The notes: generated by a model not told the origin, from the letters alone. A DNA stretch of 18,772 nt from Anaerohalosphaeraceae bacterium (GCA_030671565.1 DAOVIC010000008.1:1-18772), one strand, 5' to 3'. Counted from the first letter of the stretch, positions 1-7,941 are shown. Numbers and translations: made by a program.

Positions 1-208
1 AATTAAAAACATCGATACTTCTGCCACGCTGGATATGCATTCGATCGATTCGCAGGTTAGTTGTTCCGGCGGATCGACTTTTCAGTTTGCCCCGCTCGGT
101 AATCTGATCAGCGGCAGCGATACCGCCATTACGGTAAGCTCATCAGGCAGGAGTTTTGCGATAACGGTTACCAGTGCAACGGGAATGGTAAAATGTGTCG
201 AGAACTGA
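1..208 (+). CDS. GspH/FimT-like pseudopilin, C-terminal part (cut by window start)
   Basis: Open from the first base in the frame that begins at base 2, with 68 residues before the TGA at 206-208. The visible tail reads ...FQFAPLGNLISG, then ITVSSSGRSFAITVTSATG and a short end, a pattern typical of the C-terminal beta-sheet of GspH/FimT pseudopilins (a phenylalanine-rich strand, a proline-glycine turn, then a repeating T/S-rich strand ending in TSATG). In such machines GspH is a minor pseudopilin of the periplasmic pseudopilus. The N-terminal prepilin signal lies outside the window, so the assignment rests on this tail and on the next genes being I-, J- and K-like. The stop overlaps the start of the GspI-like gene by 16 bases, which suggests translational coupling. 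Confidence 0.75.
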   Translation, partial: IKNIDTSATLDMHSIDSQVSCSGGSTFQFAPLGNLISGSDTAITVSSSGRSFAITVTSATGMVKCVEN

Positions 209-624
209 CAGTAAAAAAAACATCCGATCACAGGATCTCTTCCGGAAGGCGTAATGGTTTTACGCTGACCGAAGTAGTTGTAGCTTCCACATTGCTTGTC
301 GTCGCTATCGTTCCGATCCTTAAAGGACTTGCAAGTGCGCATACGATATCCGCGATAGTTGAAAGAAAAACAAAGAGCCTTACCCTCGCTCAGGGTAAAC
401 TTGACGAGTTAAAGGCTCGTTCGGTTTATAACTATGCCAGTTCGTTCGATACTTCGTCCGAGCAGCTTGAAACAAAATATTTTTGCGATGTAACCGATAC
501 CTCAACAGGGCCTAACCTTCGTAAGGTCAAGGTCGAAGTGGGCTATGATGCCGATAGCGACAGCGGTCTCGATTCTGATGAAGTCGACATCTCACTTGTA
601 ACAAATATTGCCAAACGATGGTGA
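193..624 (+). CDS. GspI-like minor pseudopilin
   Basis: A 143-residue protein with a clear class III (prepilin) signal: a charged leader, then RRNG|FTLTEVVVAS, with Gly22 before the cleavage site, Phe23 as mature +1 and Glu27 as the +5 glutamate. A hydrophobic helix follows to about residue 45, then an AQGKLDELKARS stretch as found in GspI. It should be processed by a prepilin peptidase and built into the tip of the pseudopilus with the J- and K-like proteins. The start is the ATG that overlaps the preceding gene; this gives a 22-residue leader, longer than the usual 6-12, so a later non-ATG start is possible, but no other ATG lies before the signal. The C-terminal part is short and rich in Asp/Ser (DADSDSGLDSDE). 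It sits second in a same-strand operon. Confidence 0.85.
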   Translation: MCRELTVKKTSDHRISSGRRNGFTLTEVVVASTLLVVAIVPILKGLASAHTISAIVERKTKSLTLAQGKLDELKARSVYNYASSFDTSSEQLETKYFCDVTDTSTGPNLRKVKVEVGYDADSDSGLDSDEVDISLVTNIAKRW

Positions 625-645
625 TTCTGTATTTAGTGTGAATCA

Positions 646-2277
646 ATGAGATATTCTAAGAAAAATTTTGTCTGTCGAAAGGGGCTTACGCTCCTGGAGA
701 TGGTGATAGCGATGGCAATTATTTCCGTCGTATTCGCGTCGGTCCTTCCTTTATTCCGTAATGTTCAGGCAAGCTGGGACGCCAGACGCGGCGGCAGCGA
801 AGCCGTCCAAAACGGAAGAGCTGCCATGGAGTACTTGAAACGACACCTTTCCGTCGCAACGAGGGTCACTTCGGTTAGCAGCTTATCCAATATGGCCGGT
901 TACATTGAGTTCGTTGATAATACTGGTACGACACTTCGCTGCGACCTTTCGGCGAACAACTATATTCAATTCGGCCCGGTGGGCAGCCAGTCAGAACTTG
1001 CCGGACCTGTAACCAGCCTGCAGTTTACATGCTATAGCCTTGATGATCTTGATTCGCCGACTACCGATGTTGATTTGATCAGGCTTGTCAAGATCGAAGC
1101 AGACTTTGTAAATTCCGCATCAGGAGCGGAGGACAAATCTTTCAGCACATCGGTATACCTGCAGACGAGCGGAGATGTTTCGGTCACTGCAACATACACG
1201 CCTTATGAATTCGATGCCGTCAAGGGAAAGGAGCTGGTACTTGCTCAAATAGATACCGAACATTACTTTTGTGCATATACGGGCAATAATGATGACGGAT
1301 GGGCAACGATTCTGACAGTAGATACGGCAACGTGGGAGATTTCAAGAGGTTCTCTTTTTGAATTTGATGACAAAAAAGGCAAATCGCCCGATCTGCGGCA
1401 AATAGATCCGACCCATTATCTTTGTGCATATCAAGGTGATAATGATGACGGATGGGCCGCGGTGTTGACCGTCGATACAGGAACATGGGAAATAGGGGTC
1501 GAGTCCTCTTTTGAGTTTGATAAAAAAAATGGCAAAACACCGTCGCTTGCCCGGATAGATTCGACTCATTATCTCTGTGCGTACGAAAGCGACAAGGATG
1601 ACGGTTGGGCTGCGGTGTTGACCGTCGATACGGGAACATGGGAAATAGAGCTTGAATCGTCTTTCGAGTTTGACGATAAAAAGGGCAAAACCCCTTCGCT
1701 TGCAAAGATAGATTCGACTCATTACCTCTGTGCATATTCCGGCGACAAGGATGACGGCTGGGTAGTAGTACTGACTGTCGACGCAAGCGACTGGAGCATC
1801 AGCAAAGAAACACCTTATGAATACGATCCAGTGGAAGGCAAAACCCCGGAACTGAAGCGGTTGGATTCTACCCATTACCTCTGTTCCTATTCCGGTGAAG
1901 ATGGTGATGGATGGTCAACAGTATTTACGGTCGATACAGACAGCTGGAATATCTCGGACGGTACTTTCGATGAATTTAACCCGGAAGCCGGAAAGGCCCC
2001 GCAGCTGGCACCGATAAGTTCCAATAAATTCTTATGTGTTTATGAACGTTGCAATGGCAAAGACACACACGACGGCTGGTATAACACGTTTACGGTGAAC
2101 ACAGGCGCATGGTCAGTGTCGAGCAATTCTGCAGTTGAGTTTGCCGCCGACACAGCAAGAGACCTTGACGTAATAAATATAATGGACGATTACTGCCTTT
2201 GCGTTTATTCCGGAGATGGCGACGATGCCTGGGCGGTAGTAATAAATCCAAGCGGTAATTCAGAGATGAGACCGTAA
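646..2277 (+). CDS. GspJ-like pseudopilin fused to a seven-repeat (propeller-like) domain
   Basis: A 543-residue protein with a prepilin signal: CRKG|LTLLEMVIAMAI, with Gly13 before the cleavage site and Glu18 as +5. Residues 14-180 look like a GspJ pseudopilin: a hydrophobic helix, then RRGGSEAVQNGRAAMEYLKR and a beta-rich part containing LIRLVKIEADFV. From about residue 185 to the end there are seven consecutive ~51-residue repeats with the core HYLCAY-x5-DDGW-x4-LTVDT-x2-W-x-I. GspJ is normally about 200 residues, so the repeats more than double it. Seven four-strand repeats strongly suggest a seven-bladed beta-propeller, which would sit at the pseudopilus tip. The last two repeats are the most diverged and the seventh lacks the closing strand motif. 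No strong Shine-Dalgarno precedes the ATG; the gap from the I-like gene is 21 bases. The repeat function (adhesin or substrate binding) is inference. Confidence 0.85.
   Translation: MRYSKKNFVCRKGLTLLEMVIAMAIISVVFASVLPLFRNVQASWDARRGGSEAVQNGRAAMEYLKRHLSVATRVTSVSSLSNMAGYIEFVDNTGTTLRCDLSANNYIQFGPVGSQSELAGPVTSLQFTCYSLDDLDSPTTDVDLIRLVKIEADFVNSASGAEDKSFSTSVYLQTSGDVSVTATYTPYEFDAVKGKELVLAQIDTEHYFCAYTGNNDDGWATILTVDTATWEISRGSLFEFDDKKGKSPDLRQIDPTHYLCAYQGDNDDGWAAVLTVDTGTWEIGVESSFEFDKKNGKTPSLARIDSTHYLCAYESDKDDGWAAVLTVDTGTWEIELESSFEFDDKKGKTPSLAKIDSTHYLCAYSGDKDDGWVVVLTVDASDWSISKETPYEYDPVEGKTPELKRLDSTHYLCSYSGEDGDGWSTVFTVDTDSWNISDGTFDEFNPEAGKAPQLAPISSNKFLCVYERCNGKDTHDGWYNTFTVNTGAWSVSSNSAVEFAADTARDLDVINIMDDYCLCVYSGDGDDAWAVVINPSGNSEMRP
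1198..2274 (+). repeat. Seven in-frame tandem repeats of ~153 bp coding a putative beta-propeller
   Basis: Repeat units begin near residues 185, 237, 288, 339, 390, 441 and 496 of the GspJ-like protein. Conserved positions per unit are an aromatic-Glu-Phe start, Gly-Lys-x-Pro-x-Leu, Ile-Asp-x-x-His-Tyr, one Cys in LCAY, Asp-Gly-Trp, and a TVDTxxW strand. Units 2-4 are nearly identical in protein. At the DNA level units 2 and 3 share a 28-base stretch (from 1468 and from 1621) with one difference, which points to recent duplication. Unit 6 carries a small insertion (ERCNGKDTH). Confidence 0.9.
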
Positions 2278-2465
2278 TAGATATCGGACCATTATTTTAG
2301 AACAGCCTTTTAATTGCATCAGTTTTGCTTGAGTCTCATAAAAGCTTTTGTGGTGTGGCCGGGAGGAGGGAATTCGGGGTGTCTGGTTACCCTTGCTTTT
2401 TGTCGCTACTTTGTGAGATGTCTCATTATCCAAAACGCCTTTCATGTCGAAGAATCTGAAGTGAT
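2278..2465. other. 188-bp gap inside the secretion operon
   Basis: The only real gap in an operon otherwise made of overlaps and a 21-base spacer. No ORF in it looks like a gene, and I see no strong promoter or hairpin terminator. It contains a G-rich stretch (GGGAGGAGGGAATTCGGGG) followed by GGGTGTCTGGTTACCC, a partial inverted repeat (GGGT/ACCC), and two similar words, GAGTCTCATAA and GATGTCTCATTAT. It could be a decayed gene segment, for example the lost distal part of a K-like gene, or a repeat remnant. Confidence 0.4.
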
Positions 2466-2873
2466 ATGATGAAAACAAGGACAAAAAACAAGGGATCAGT
2501 TCTCCTGATAGCGGTATTTGCCATTGCCTTGCTGGCTACGCTTGTTGCGGGGATTTTGCAGATGAACACCGAGGAAATAATGCTCATGCAAAATCACATC
2601 GCCTCAGCCCAGGCACACGCAACCGCCGAGGCAGGTCTACATGAGGCCTTTTCTCAGTTGCGTACGAACTCCGGCTGGACCGCAGGTTTTACCGGCAAGC
2701 CTTTCGAAGGCGGGTCATACGATGTTGGAGTCACGGGAACTTTACCGAATATAACTGTCGAATCGACCGGAACATCAAGTCAGGGTTTTACCTCGCGTGT
2801 TCAGGCAGATATTACTCTTTCAGACAGCAGTCCATATATAATACGGATTGATGCTATGAGGATAAACGAATAA
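2466..2873 (+). CDS. Short GspK/PilX-like pseudopilin
   Basis: A 135-residue protein starting MMKTRTKNKG|SVLLIAVFAIA. It has a basic leader, a Gly before the cleavage site, and a long hydrophobic helix to about residue 30. It lacks the +5 glutamate (Ile15 at that place), as is usual for GspK and PilX. The helix is followed by NTEEIMLMQNHIASAQAHATAEAGLHEAF, the PilX/GspK N-terminal signature with the AEAGL motif. Classical GspK is about 300 residues and carries a large alpha-helical domain that caps the pseudopilus. Here only ~90 residues of a small beta-rich tail follow, so it is either a minimal K or a PilX-like protein. Two ATGs are adjacent (2466 and 2469); no strong ribosome site is seen. 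Its stop shares one base with the next start. Confidence 0.8.
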   Translation: MMKTRTKNKGSVLLIAVFAIALLATLVAGILQMNTEEIMLMQNHIASAQAHATAEAGLHEAFSQLRTNSGWTAGFTGKPFEGGSYDVGVTGTLPNITVESTGTSSQGFTSRVQADITLSDSSPYIIRIDAMRINE

Positions 2874-4399
2874 TGACAGGATCAAAGACATCGCTTGGCA
2901 TTGATATTTCTGAAAGCCGCGTAAGCTTTGCGCTCTTAAAACAATCCCAGGGCCAGGTGAAACTGATAAAGGCAGCTGCAGCTTCGATTCCCAATGGCGC
3001 AATAAGCGACGGACGTATTACCAATCCTGTATTGCTATCGAAGACGATCAAAGACTTGCTTTCCAAAAATGGAATTCGAAAAGGTTCTGCTACGATCTCC
3101 CTTACCGTTAGACCTTCACTGCTTAGGCTGGTGGATCTTCCGGAGGAGATGCCGTCAAATATAAGTCAGTTCGTTCAGTCCGAGCTAAAGCATAACGCCA
3201 TCTTTGCCGGCAAAGAGACAGCCTATGACTATTGCGGTATTCCGCATGCATCCGATGGCCGGGAACGGATCTTCGTATCTGCCGCCGAAAAGAAGGGGGT
3301 ATCGACTTTGCTTAAGACGGCTACTCTCGCAAAAATAGGCGTTGGTAGTATCGATTCGCCAGTGACGGCATCGCTTAGGGCAATATATGACAAGCGGATA
3401 AGAAACAAGTACGACAGTAACGTACTGATCGTGATGCTTAAAAAGTCCGGTGTGACCATCTGTGTGTTCAGAAAAGAGTCGCTGGATTTCATAAGAAGTA
3501 TCGACTTTGACAGCGATACGAAGGATGCCCGGGATTATATCAAACGCTGCAACATCGAGATAGATGCGGTTATGCAGTTCTATGATATCGAGATAGAGGA
3601 CGCCGAAGACGAATGGGAAGTATCCGTGCTCCTGCGTGATATGGATTTGGATGCTGATCAGATCCAGCAGCAGATGCAGAGCAGGCTTGGCGAAAAAGGA
3701 AAGGTTTGTTGCGATTCAACGGTTTATTCCGATACGATCGTTGAGCCAAACGGAAAGATTTTGTCAGCGTCTCTGGCCGCTGTTGGGCTTGCGATGGCTC
3801 CGCTGGAAACAGCCAGACCGAATATAAATATCGACATGGTGCCTTTCGAAACAAAAAACGCGAAAGAGGCAAAGAAGCTGCTTATGGTAACCGCCTTTGC
3901 TTCTATGTTCGTGCTTTTCGTGGTTTTTGCCATATCGGGTGTGGTAAGCCGAAGGTTTAGTGAGGCTGAGAAAGTCGTCGAAAAACAAAAGCAGGGCGAT
4001 ATCGCAGCCGGCTTTAAAAATCTGATCGCCGAGCAAGCTCAGCTGGATATACAGATCGCTGAATTGACTAAGGAAAAAGAGTCAATGAATATAATACTTG
4101 CCGATGACCAGGGCCTGTATTTCTGGCCGGATATTTTGGGCGATATTCGAAAAAGAGTACCAGCCGAATTGTATATTACGCATATTCGGGATTCAAACGG
4201 CAAAGAGATCGGCATCGAAGGAAAAGCTCTTTCCGTTATGTCGGCACACAAGTTTACAGAAATGCTTGGAATGTCGCGGTACTTTCACCGGGCAACTATA
4301 AATAAAGTAAGCAGAAGTAAAAATCAGCCCGAGTTGATCGAGTATTCGGTAAAATGTGTCCTAGCTGATAATGGGAGGGCGCATGCAAAAACTAATTGA
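2873..4399 (+). CDS. PilM-PilN fusion protein with GspL-like architecture
   Basis: A 508-residue protein. Residues 1-315 form an actin-like PilM domain: LGIDISESRVSFALLK is the first nucleotide-binding strand, SLRAIYD and LAAVGLAMAP are typical PilM positions. At 319-326 it reads INIDMVPFE, resembling the short motif that starts PilN. A single membrane helix spans about 336-356, then a coiled-coil-like stretch (360-405) and a small ferredoxin-like periplasmic domain to the end. In type IV pili PilM is cytoplasmic and PilN a separate inner-membrane protein; joined they match GspL, which links the assembly ATPase to the periplasmic part. Its position between a K-like and an M-like gene agrees with GspL. 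The ATG overlaps the previous stop (TAATG) and GAGGA at 2858-2862 is a fair ribosome site. Confidence 0.85.
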   Translation: MTGSKTSLGIDISESRVSFALLKQSQGQVKLIKAAAASIPNGAISDGRITNPVLLSKTIKDLLSKNGIRKGSATISLTVRPSLLRLVDLPEEMPSNISQFVQSELKHNAIFAGKETAYDYCGIPHASDGRERIFVSAAEKKGVSTLLKTATLAKIGVGSIDSPVTASLRAIYDKRIRNKYDSNVLIVMLKKSGVTICVFRKESLDFIRSIDFDSDTKDARDYIKRCNIEIDAVMQFYDIEIEDAEDEWEVSVLLRDMDLDADQIQQQMQSRLGEKGKVCCDSTVYSDTIVEPNGKILSASLAAVGLAMAPLETARPNINIDMVPFETKNAKEAKKLLMVTAFASMFVLFVVFAISGVVSRRFSEAEKVVEKQKQGDIAAGFKNLIAEQAQLDIQIAELTKEKESMNIILADDQGLYFWPDILGDIRKRVPAELYITHIRDSNGKEIGIEGKALSVMSAHKFTEMLGMSRYFHRATINKVSRSKNQPELIEYSVKCVLADNGRAHAKTN

Positions 4400-4994
4400 G
4401 CAGATAATGAAGTCGAGCCCGCTTTCGCGGATAATAGTTTCTGTTTCAACGGTAATACTACTCGGTCTTGCTGCGTACAACTGGGCCGTATCTCCGCAAA
4501 CAACTTATCTTCATGCTTCCCAGCGGTACGATGCGATGAAAGATACGCTGCAAAAAAAGGCTCTGATACTGAGGAAATCGGTGGCTGTAAAAAAAAGAAA
4601 ACTCAATGCGATCAACGAGGAAATAACCGGACTCAGGTCAAACTTTTTCACTCCGTCGCAAAGCAGTGAATTCTTCAGCGGTTTAGAAAATCTGGCAGAT
4701 ATTAGCGGATGCAAAATTGAAATGATGACCTTCAAGGCCGCCGATTGCAGATCAGCCGATGGGTCTGAAATGGATCAGGTCAGGTTTACAGAAAGATGTG
4801 CCTCAATGGAATTTGCCGGCGGGTACGGGCAAATAATCGGATTTTTAAAAACCATTACCGACTGCCCAAAACGGCTGTCACTTGAAGGTTTGGCCATAAA
4901 GCCATCTGAGGGCGATGGAAGATTGATATGCAATATGGATATTACTGTTTATATAAGCGAAGGTAAGGAGCTGATACCGGATGAGAGCATCTGA
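4383..4994 (+). CDS. PilO/GspM-like inner-membrane alignment protein
   Basis: About 203 residues: a short cytoplasmic N-terminus, one membrane helix (IIVSVSTVILLGLAAYNWAV), a coiled-coil segment rich in Lys/Glu (about 50-85) and a periplasmic ferredoxin-like domain. This is the layout of PilO and GspM, which pair with PilN/GspL to join the inner-membrane platform to the secretin. I chose the ATG at 4383 because GGGAGGG at 4373-4379 lies just before it; the in-frame ATG at 4371 would add four residues and has no ribosome site. The spacing to 4383 is short, so the upstream start cannot be excluded. The gene overlaps the PilMN-like gene by 17 bases and the secretin gene by 14, which implies coupled translation. 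Assignment rests on architecture and gene order more than on residue motifs. Confidence 0.78.
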   Translation: MQKLIEQIMKSSPLSRIIVSVSTVILLGLAAYNWAVSPQTTYLHASQRYDAMKDTLQKKALILRKSVAVKKRKLNAINEEITGLRSNFFTPSQSSEFFSGLENLADISGCKIEMMTFKAADCRSADGSEMDQVRFTERCASMEFAGGYGQIIGFLKTITDCPKRLSLEGLAIKPSEGDGRLICNMDITVYISEGKELIPDESI

Positions 4995-6222
4995 AATTAA
5001 CAAAACATTTTGGTGCTGCACATTATTGATAGCGTTATTGTTGTGCGGTGAAGTCTATAGCAAAAATGTTGAAGACATGATCATCGATGAATTGATCGGA
5101 AAGAGTGACCCGTTTGCGATAGTGACTGCCCCCAAACCCAGAAGGAGAGTAAAGTCGCCTCCTCTGTCGCAAAAACAAGCCGTCCCGGTTATCGAAGAAG
5201 ATCCCGAGCTAAATATGGCAAGCGTTATGCTGAAGTTTTTACGCGCAGAAAATTTAGAAACGACCGTCTCGAATCTGTTGACATCGTACGGGGCAATTTC
5301 CACGGACCCCGATACGAACACTATCATAATTTGCGATACCAAAGAGAACGTCCAAAGGATAGTCTCAGAAATACGCAAAGCCGACCAGACTCCCAGGCAG
5401 ATACTCATCGAAGTCGTCATCATGGACGTTCAGCTTAACGATGACACAGAGATAGGCGTAAACTGGAATGAACTGCTTAGCGGCAACACAGTAAACTATA
5501 CACAATCGCTAAGCGACCTGGCCTCGGGTGGAACGCTTAACATTCTTAACGGACAGATCAACGCTGCGGTAAAGGCTCTCCAAAAAGTAAGGAACACAGA
5601 GATACTGTCAAACCCAAAAGTGCTCGTCGTCAGCGGCCAAACAGCTTTCATCGAAACGGTCGAAGAAATACCATACACCGAACTTACCGAAACCGACAGC
5701 GGAGGCGGAGGCGCAAGCGCTATTTCATCGACCGAGTTTAAAAATGCGGGCATAACGCTTACGGTCAGTCCGATCATTACAGACGATGGCAAGATATTGC
5801 TTGCGATAGAGCCCGATCAAAGCATAAACACCGGTGTCGCAGGTGTTGGATCGACAGATGTCCCTATCGTCGACAGACGTCGTGTCAGCACAAAACTTCT
5901 GATGGAAGACGGCCAGGTCGTCGTCATCGGTGGACTAAGGAGCAAGGAAGTAAGAATAAACCGCGACAAGGTACCCCTGTTCGGAGATTTGCCTTTAGTT
6001 GGTCAGCTGTTTTCCAATGACAGGGAGGTCGTCGAACACAGCGAGCTATTGATCATGATCTCGCCGCATATATACGATGCCGACATACCTCTTAACAACA
6101 ATGAGAAAACCCGGTGGCAGGAAGCAAAATCACTTAAACCGGCAAGATTGAAAAAGAAGGTAAGGCCGGAAAGTGAGTTCATAAGAGATATAATTCCGCA
6201 GATACAATACGAAGGCGAGTAA
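4981..6222 (+). CDS. Secretin (GspD/PilQ family), short form
   Basis: A 413-residue protein with a Sec-type signal (hydrophobic residues 10-23, likely cut near residue 27). Residues 91-137 look like one small N-domain (ETTVSNLLTSYGAISTDPDT, then RIVSEIRKADQ), followed by the secretin barrel domain: ILIEVVIMDV (141-150), ILSNPKVLVVSGQ (208-220), a Gly-rich SGGGGAS loop at 240-246 that may be the gate, and the family signature VPLFGDLPLVGQLF (331-344) ending in SELLIMISPHI. It forms the outer-membrane ring. GspD is usually 600-700 residues with N0-N3 domains; here at most one is obvious and residues 28-80 are low-complexity and Lys/Pro-rich. TAAGGAG at 4964-4970, ten bases before the ATG, supports the start. 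It is the last gene of the operon. Confidence 0.93.
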   Translation: MRASEINKTFWCCTLLIALLLCGEVYSKNVEDMIIDELIGKSDPFAIVTAPKPRRRVKSPPLSQKQAVPVIEEDPELNMASVMLKFLRAENLETTVSNLLTSYGAISTDPDTNTIIICDTKENVQRIVSEIRKADQTPRQILIEVVIMDVQLNDDTEIGVNWNELLSGNTVNYTQSLSDLASGGTLNILNGQINAAVKALQKVRNTEILSNPKVLVVSGQTAFIETVEEIPYTELTETDSGGGGASAISSTEFKNAGITLTVSPIITDDGKILLAIEPDQSINTGVAGVGSTDVPIVDRRRVSTKLLMEDGQVVVIGGLRSKEVRINRDKVPLFGDLPLVGQLFSNDREVVEHSELLIMISPHIYDADIPLNNNEKTRWQEAKSLKPARLKKKVRPESEFIRDIIPQIQYEGE

Positions 6223-6300
6223 ACGCCAGGCTTAAAACCCGTGATATGATCGGTTTCAAACGGTCCCTCTTTGCCTGTCTTATTTATTCTCTCATGCCTT

Positions 6301-7836
6301 CTACTTCTTCAGGTCGATCCTGAAAGCAAATGCCATGTCTGCTTTTGCCCTTGGCATAGTAAGGGCGAGACCTTCCGGACGCATCTGCCATTTAACAGTT
6401 TTTCCAGACGAGACTAACGAAATATTTTTTATGTCAAGACCGCTTCCAGCAAAGGATTTCAGGAGTACTTTATTTCTTGTGCCGGGTTTGCCCAGCAGAA
6501 TTGCGTAAACCGTCTTGCCGTCTTTGCTTTGTGTGTAGCGGATGTCCTGTGCGGTGTATTTGAGGTAGCCGCTTTTTTTGTGAGTAAAGCCGCCGCCTGA
6601 TTTCAGCCGGGTCGGGCCTTCTCCGAATGTTATCCACGGGCGAGTATTATATATCGCTTCACCGTTGCCGTCGAGCCACTTGCCTATGCCAAGGAGAACG
6701 TCTTTTTGATTTTGGGGGATAGTGCCATCTGCCATTGGTGAGATGTTAAGTATGAGTTGGCCGTTCTTGCTGACTATGTCTATGAGTACGTGGAGGACCT
6801 GGGAGGTTGGCTTTATATCAAGATCCTTCGTGTAGCACCAGCTTCCCTTGCTGATCGTGTCATCTGTAAGCCAGGTGTAATCGGTCAGCTCGTTCATGCG
6901 ACCTTTTTCCAGGTCGAGGACTCCCACATCCTTTGGAATATCTTCCTGCTTGAAAGTAATGACTACGTCTTTGTCCCATTTGGCGGCTTGGTTGAGGTAA
7001 TACGCGCAGAATTCCTGGCGTTTATTTTCTGGTATCTTGTCGAGCCATGAATCGAACCAGATAAGATCGGGCTGATAGTTATCTATGACTTCCTTGAGCT
7101 TGCCTAGCCATATCTGATCTTCCCATTGGCCGGCGGGCATACGTCCGTAGAGCAGGCCCAGTTTGGGGTCGTCGGAGACCAAAGGCGTCCCTTCGATTGG
7201 CGGGTAGTGACTGTCACGGTAGTACAAACGGTCCGGGTAGTCTTTGTCTGTCGGATTTGGCCTTTGCAGATTTCGAGCGTGGTGAAAAGTTGTAACAAAT
7301 TTCATGCCCCGCTTACGAATGGCCTTTGCAAGTTCGCCTGTAATATCGCGTTTTGGCCCCATGCTTCCTGCGTTCCAGGGAGTAACTTTGCTTGCCCACA
7401 TGGAAAAGCCGTCGTGGTGTTCAGCGACCGGGCCTGCGAATTTTGCGCCGGTTTTTTCGAAAAGCTCTGCCCATTCGTCGGCGTCGAATTTTTCGGCTTT
7501 GAACATCGGAACGAAATCGTGGTATCCAAATTCGGAAGAATGGCCATAATTCTCAATATGGTACTTGTATTCGGGGCGATTAGAGAAATGCATCCAGCGG
7601 GGATACCACTCGCTGCCAAATGCCGGAACAGAGTAGACGCCCCAGTGGAAGTAGATGCCGAACTTTGCATCCCGGAACCACTCGGGTGACTCGTTGTGTT
7701 TTGCAAGCGACTGCCAATCTGCCGAATACACAGGTGCGGTATCTTTGGCGGTTTGCTTTTGACTGTTGACGCAGCCAGCGAAGGGGATTGTTAATAAAAC
7801 GATGAAGGTAATAATAATGGTTTGGGCTTTTGACAT
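6301..7836 (-). CDS. GH29-family alpha-L-fucosidase, lipoprotein
   Basis: A 511-residue glycoside hydrolase. The N-terminus has a lipoprotein signal (hydrophobic residues 7-20, LTIPFAG|C with Cys22), so it should be membrane-anchored outside the cytoplasm. GH29 markers are FGIYFHWGVYSVP (59-71, with His64), EHHDGF (139-144) and PDLIWFDSW with Asp262 in the position of the catalytic nucleophile. The region TFHHARNLQRPNP and ILNISPMADGTIP are also typical. GH29 enzymes remove alpha-linked L-fucose with retention of configuration; the exact linkage cannot be read from sequence. The C-terminal ~90 residues form a beta-sandwich-like tail. AAGGAG precedes the ATG at good spacing. It stands alone, convergent with the secretin, with no sulfatase or sugar transporter next to it in the window. 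Confidence 0.93.
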   Translation of the reverse strand: MSKAQTIIITFIVLLTIPFAGCVNSQKQTAKDTAPVYSADWQSLAKHNESPEWFRDAKFGIYFHWGVYSVPAFGSEWYPRWMHFSNRPEYKYHIENYGHSSEFGYHDFVPMFKAEKFDADEWAELFEKTGAKFAGPVAEHHDGFSMWASKVTPWNAGSMGPKRDITGELAKAIRKRGMKFVTTFHHARNLQRPNPTDKDYPDRLYYRDSHYPPIEGTPLVSDDPKLGLLYGRMPAGQWEDQIWLGKLKEVIDNYQPDLIWFDSWLDKIPENKRQEFCAYYLNQAAKWDKDVVITFKQEDIPKDVGVLDLEKGRMNELTDYTWLTDDTISKGSWCYTKDLDIKPTSQVLHVLIDIVSKNGQLILNISPMADGTIPQNQKDVLLGIGKWLDGNGEAIYNTRPWITFGEGPTRLKSGGGFTHKKSGYLKYTAQDIRYTQSKDGKTVYAILLGKPGTRNKVLLKSFAGSGLDIKNISLVSSGKTVKWQMRPEGLALTMPRAKADMAFAFRIDLKK

Positions 7837-7913
7837 CTCGTTCTCCTTGTTTTAATGTAGCAAAACGGCTTCAGGGGCGGTTTTAGAATCGATTTTGACC
7901 CGCCTTTGTTAAT

Positions 7914-7941
7914 AAAATAACGTCATTTCTGATGCAGTCAA
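7914..7941 (-). promoter_or_regulatory. Candidate sigma70-type promoter for the fucosidase gene
   Basis: Read on the minus strand: TTGACT (7941-7936), a 16-base spacer, then TATTTT (7919-7914). The -35 matches consensus at five of six positions and the -10 at four. Transcription would start near 7907, about 70 bases before the fucosidase ATG. No operator is evident. Confidence 0.4.

Noticed and set aside
1220..1875. Two long open frames on the minus strand (1220-1786 and 1342-1875)
   Set aside because: They lie opposite the seven-repeat region; the repeated sequence keeps antisense frames open. Their products are repetitive mirror images without ribosome sites.
1198..2274. Regularly spaced repeats that might suggest a CRISPR array or satellite
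   Set aside because: The unit is ~153 bp, in frame, with third-position differences, and belongs to a coding sequence with a start and stop.
6223..6300. Possible bidirectional terminator between the secretin and fucosidase genes
   Set aside because: Only weak, widely spaced complementary words (CAGGC/GCCTG, CCGT/ACGG) and no T run on either strand.
7126..7689. 187-codon plus-strand frame
   Set aside because: It is antisense to the fucosidase gene, whose motifs are unambiguous.
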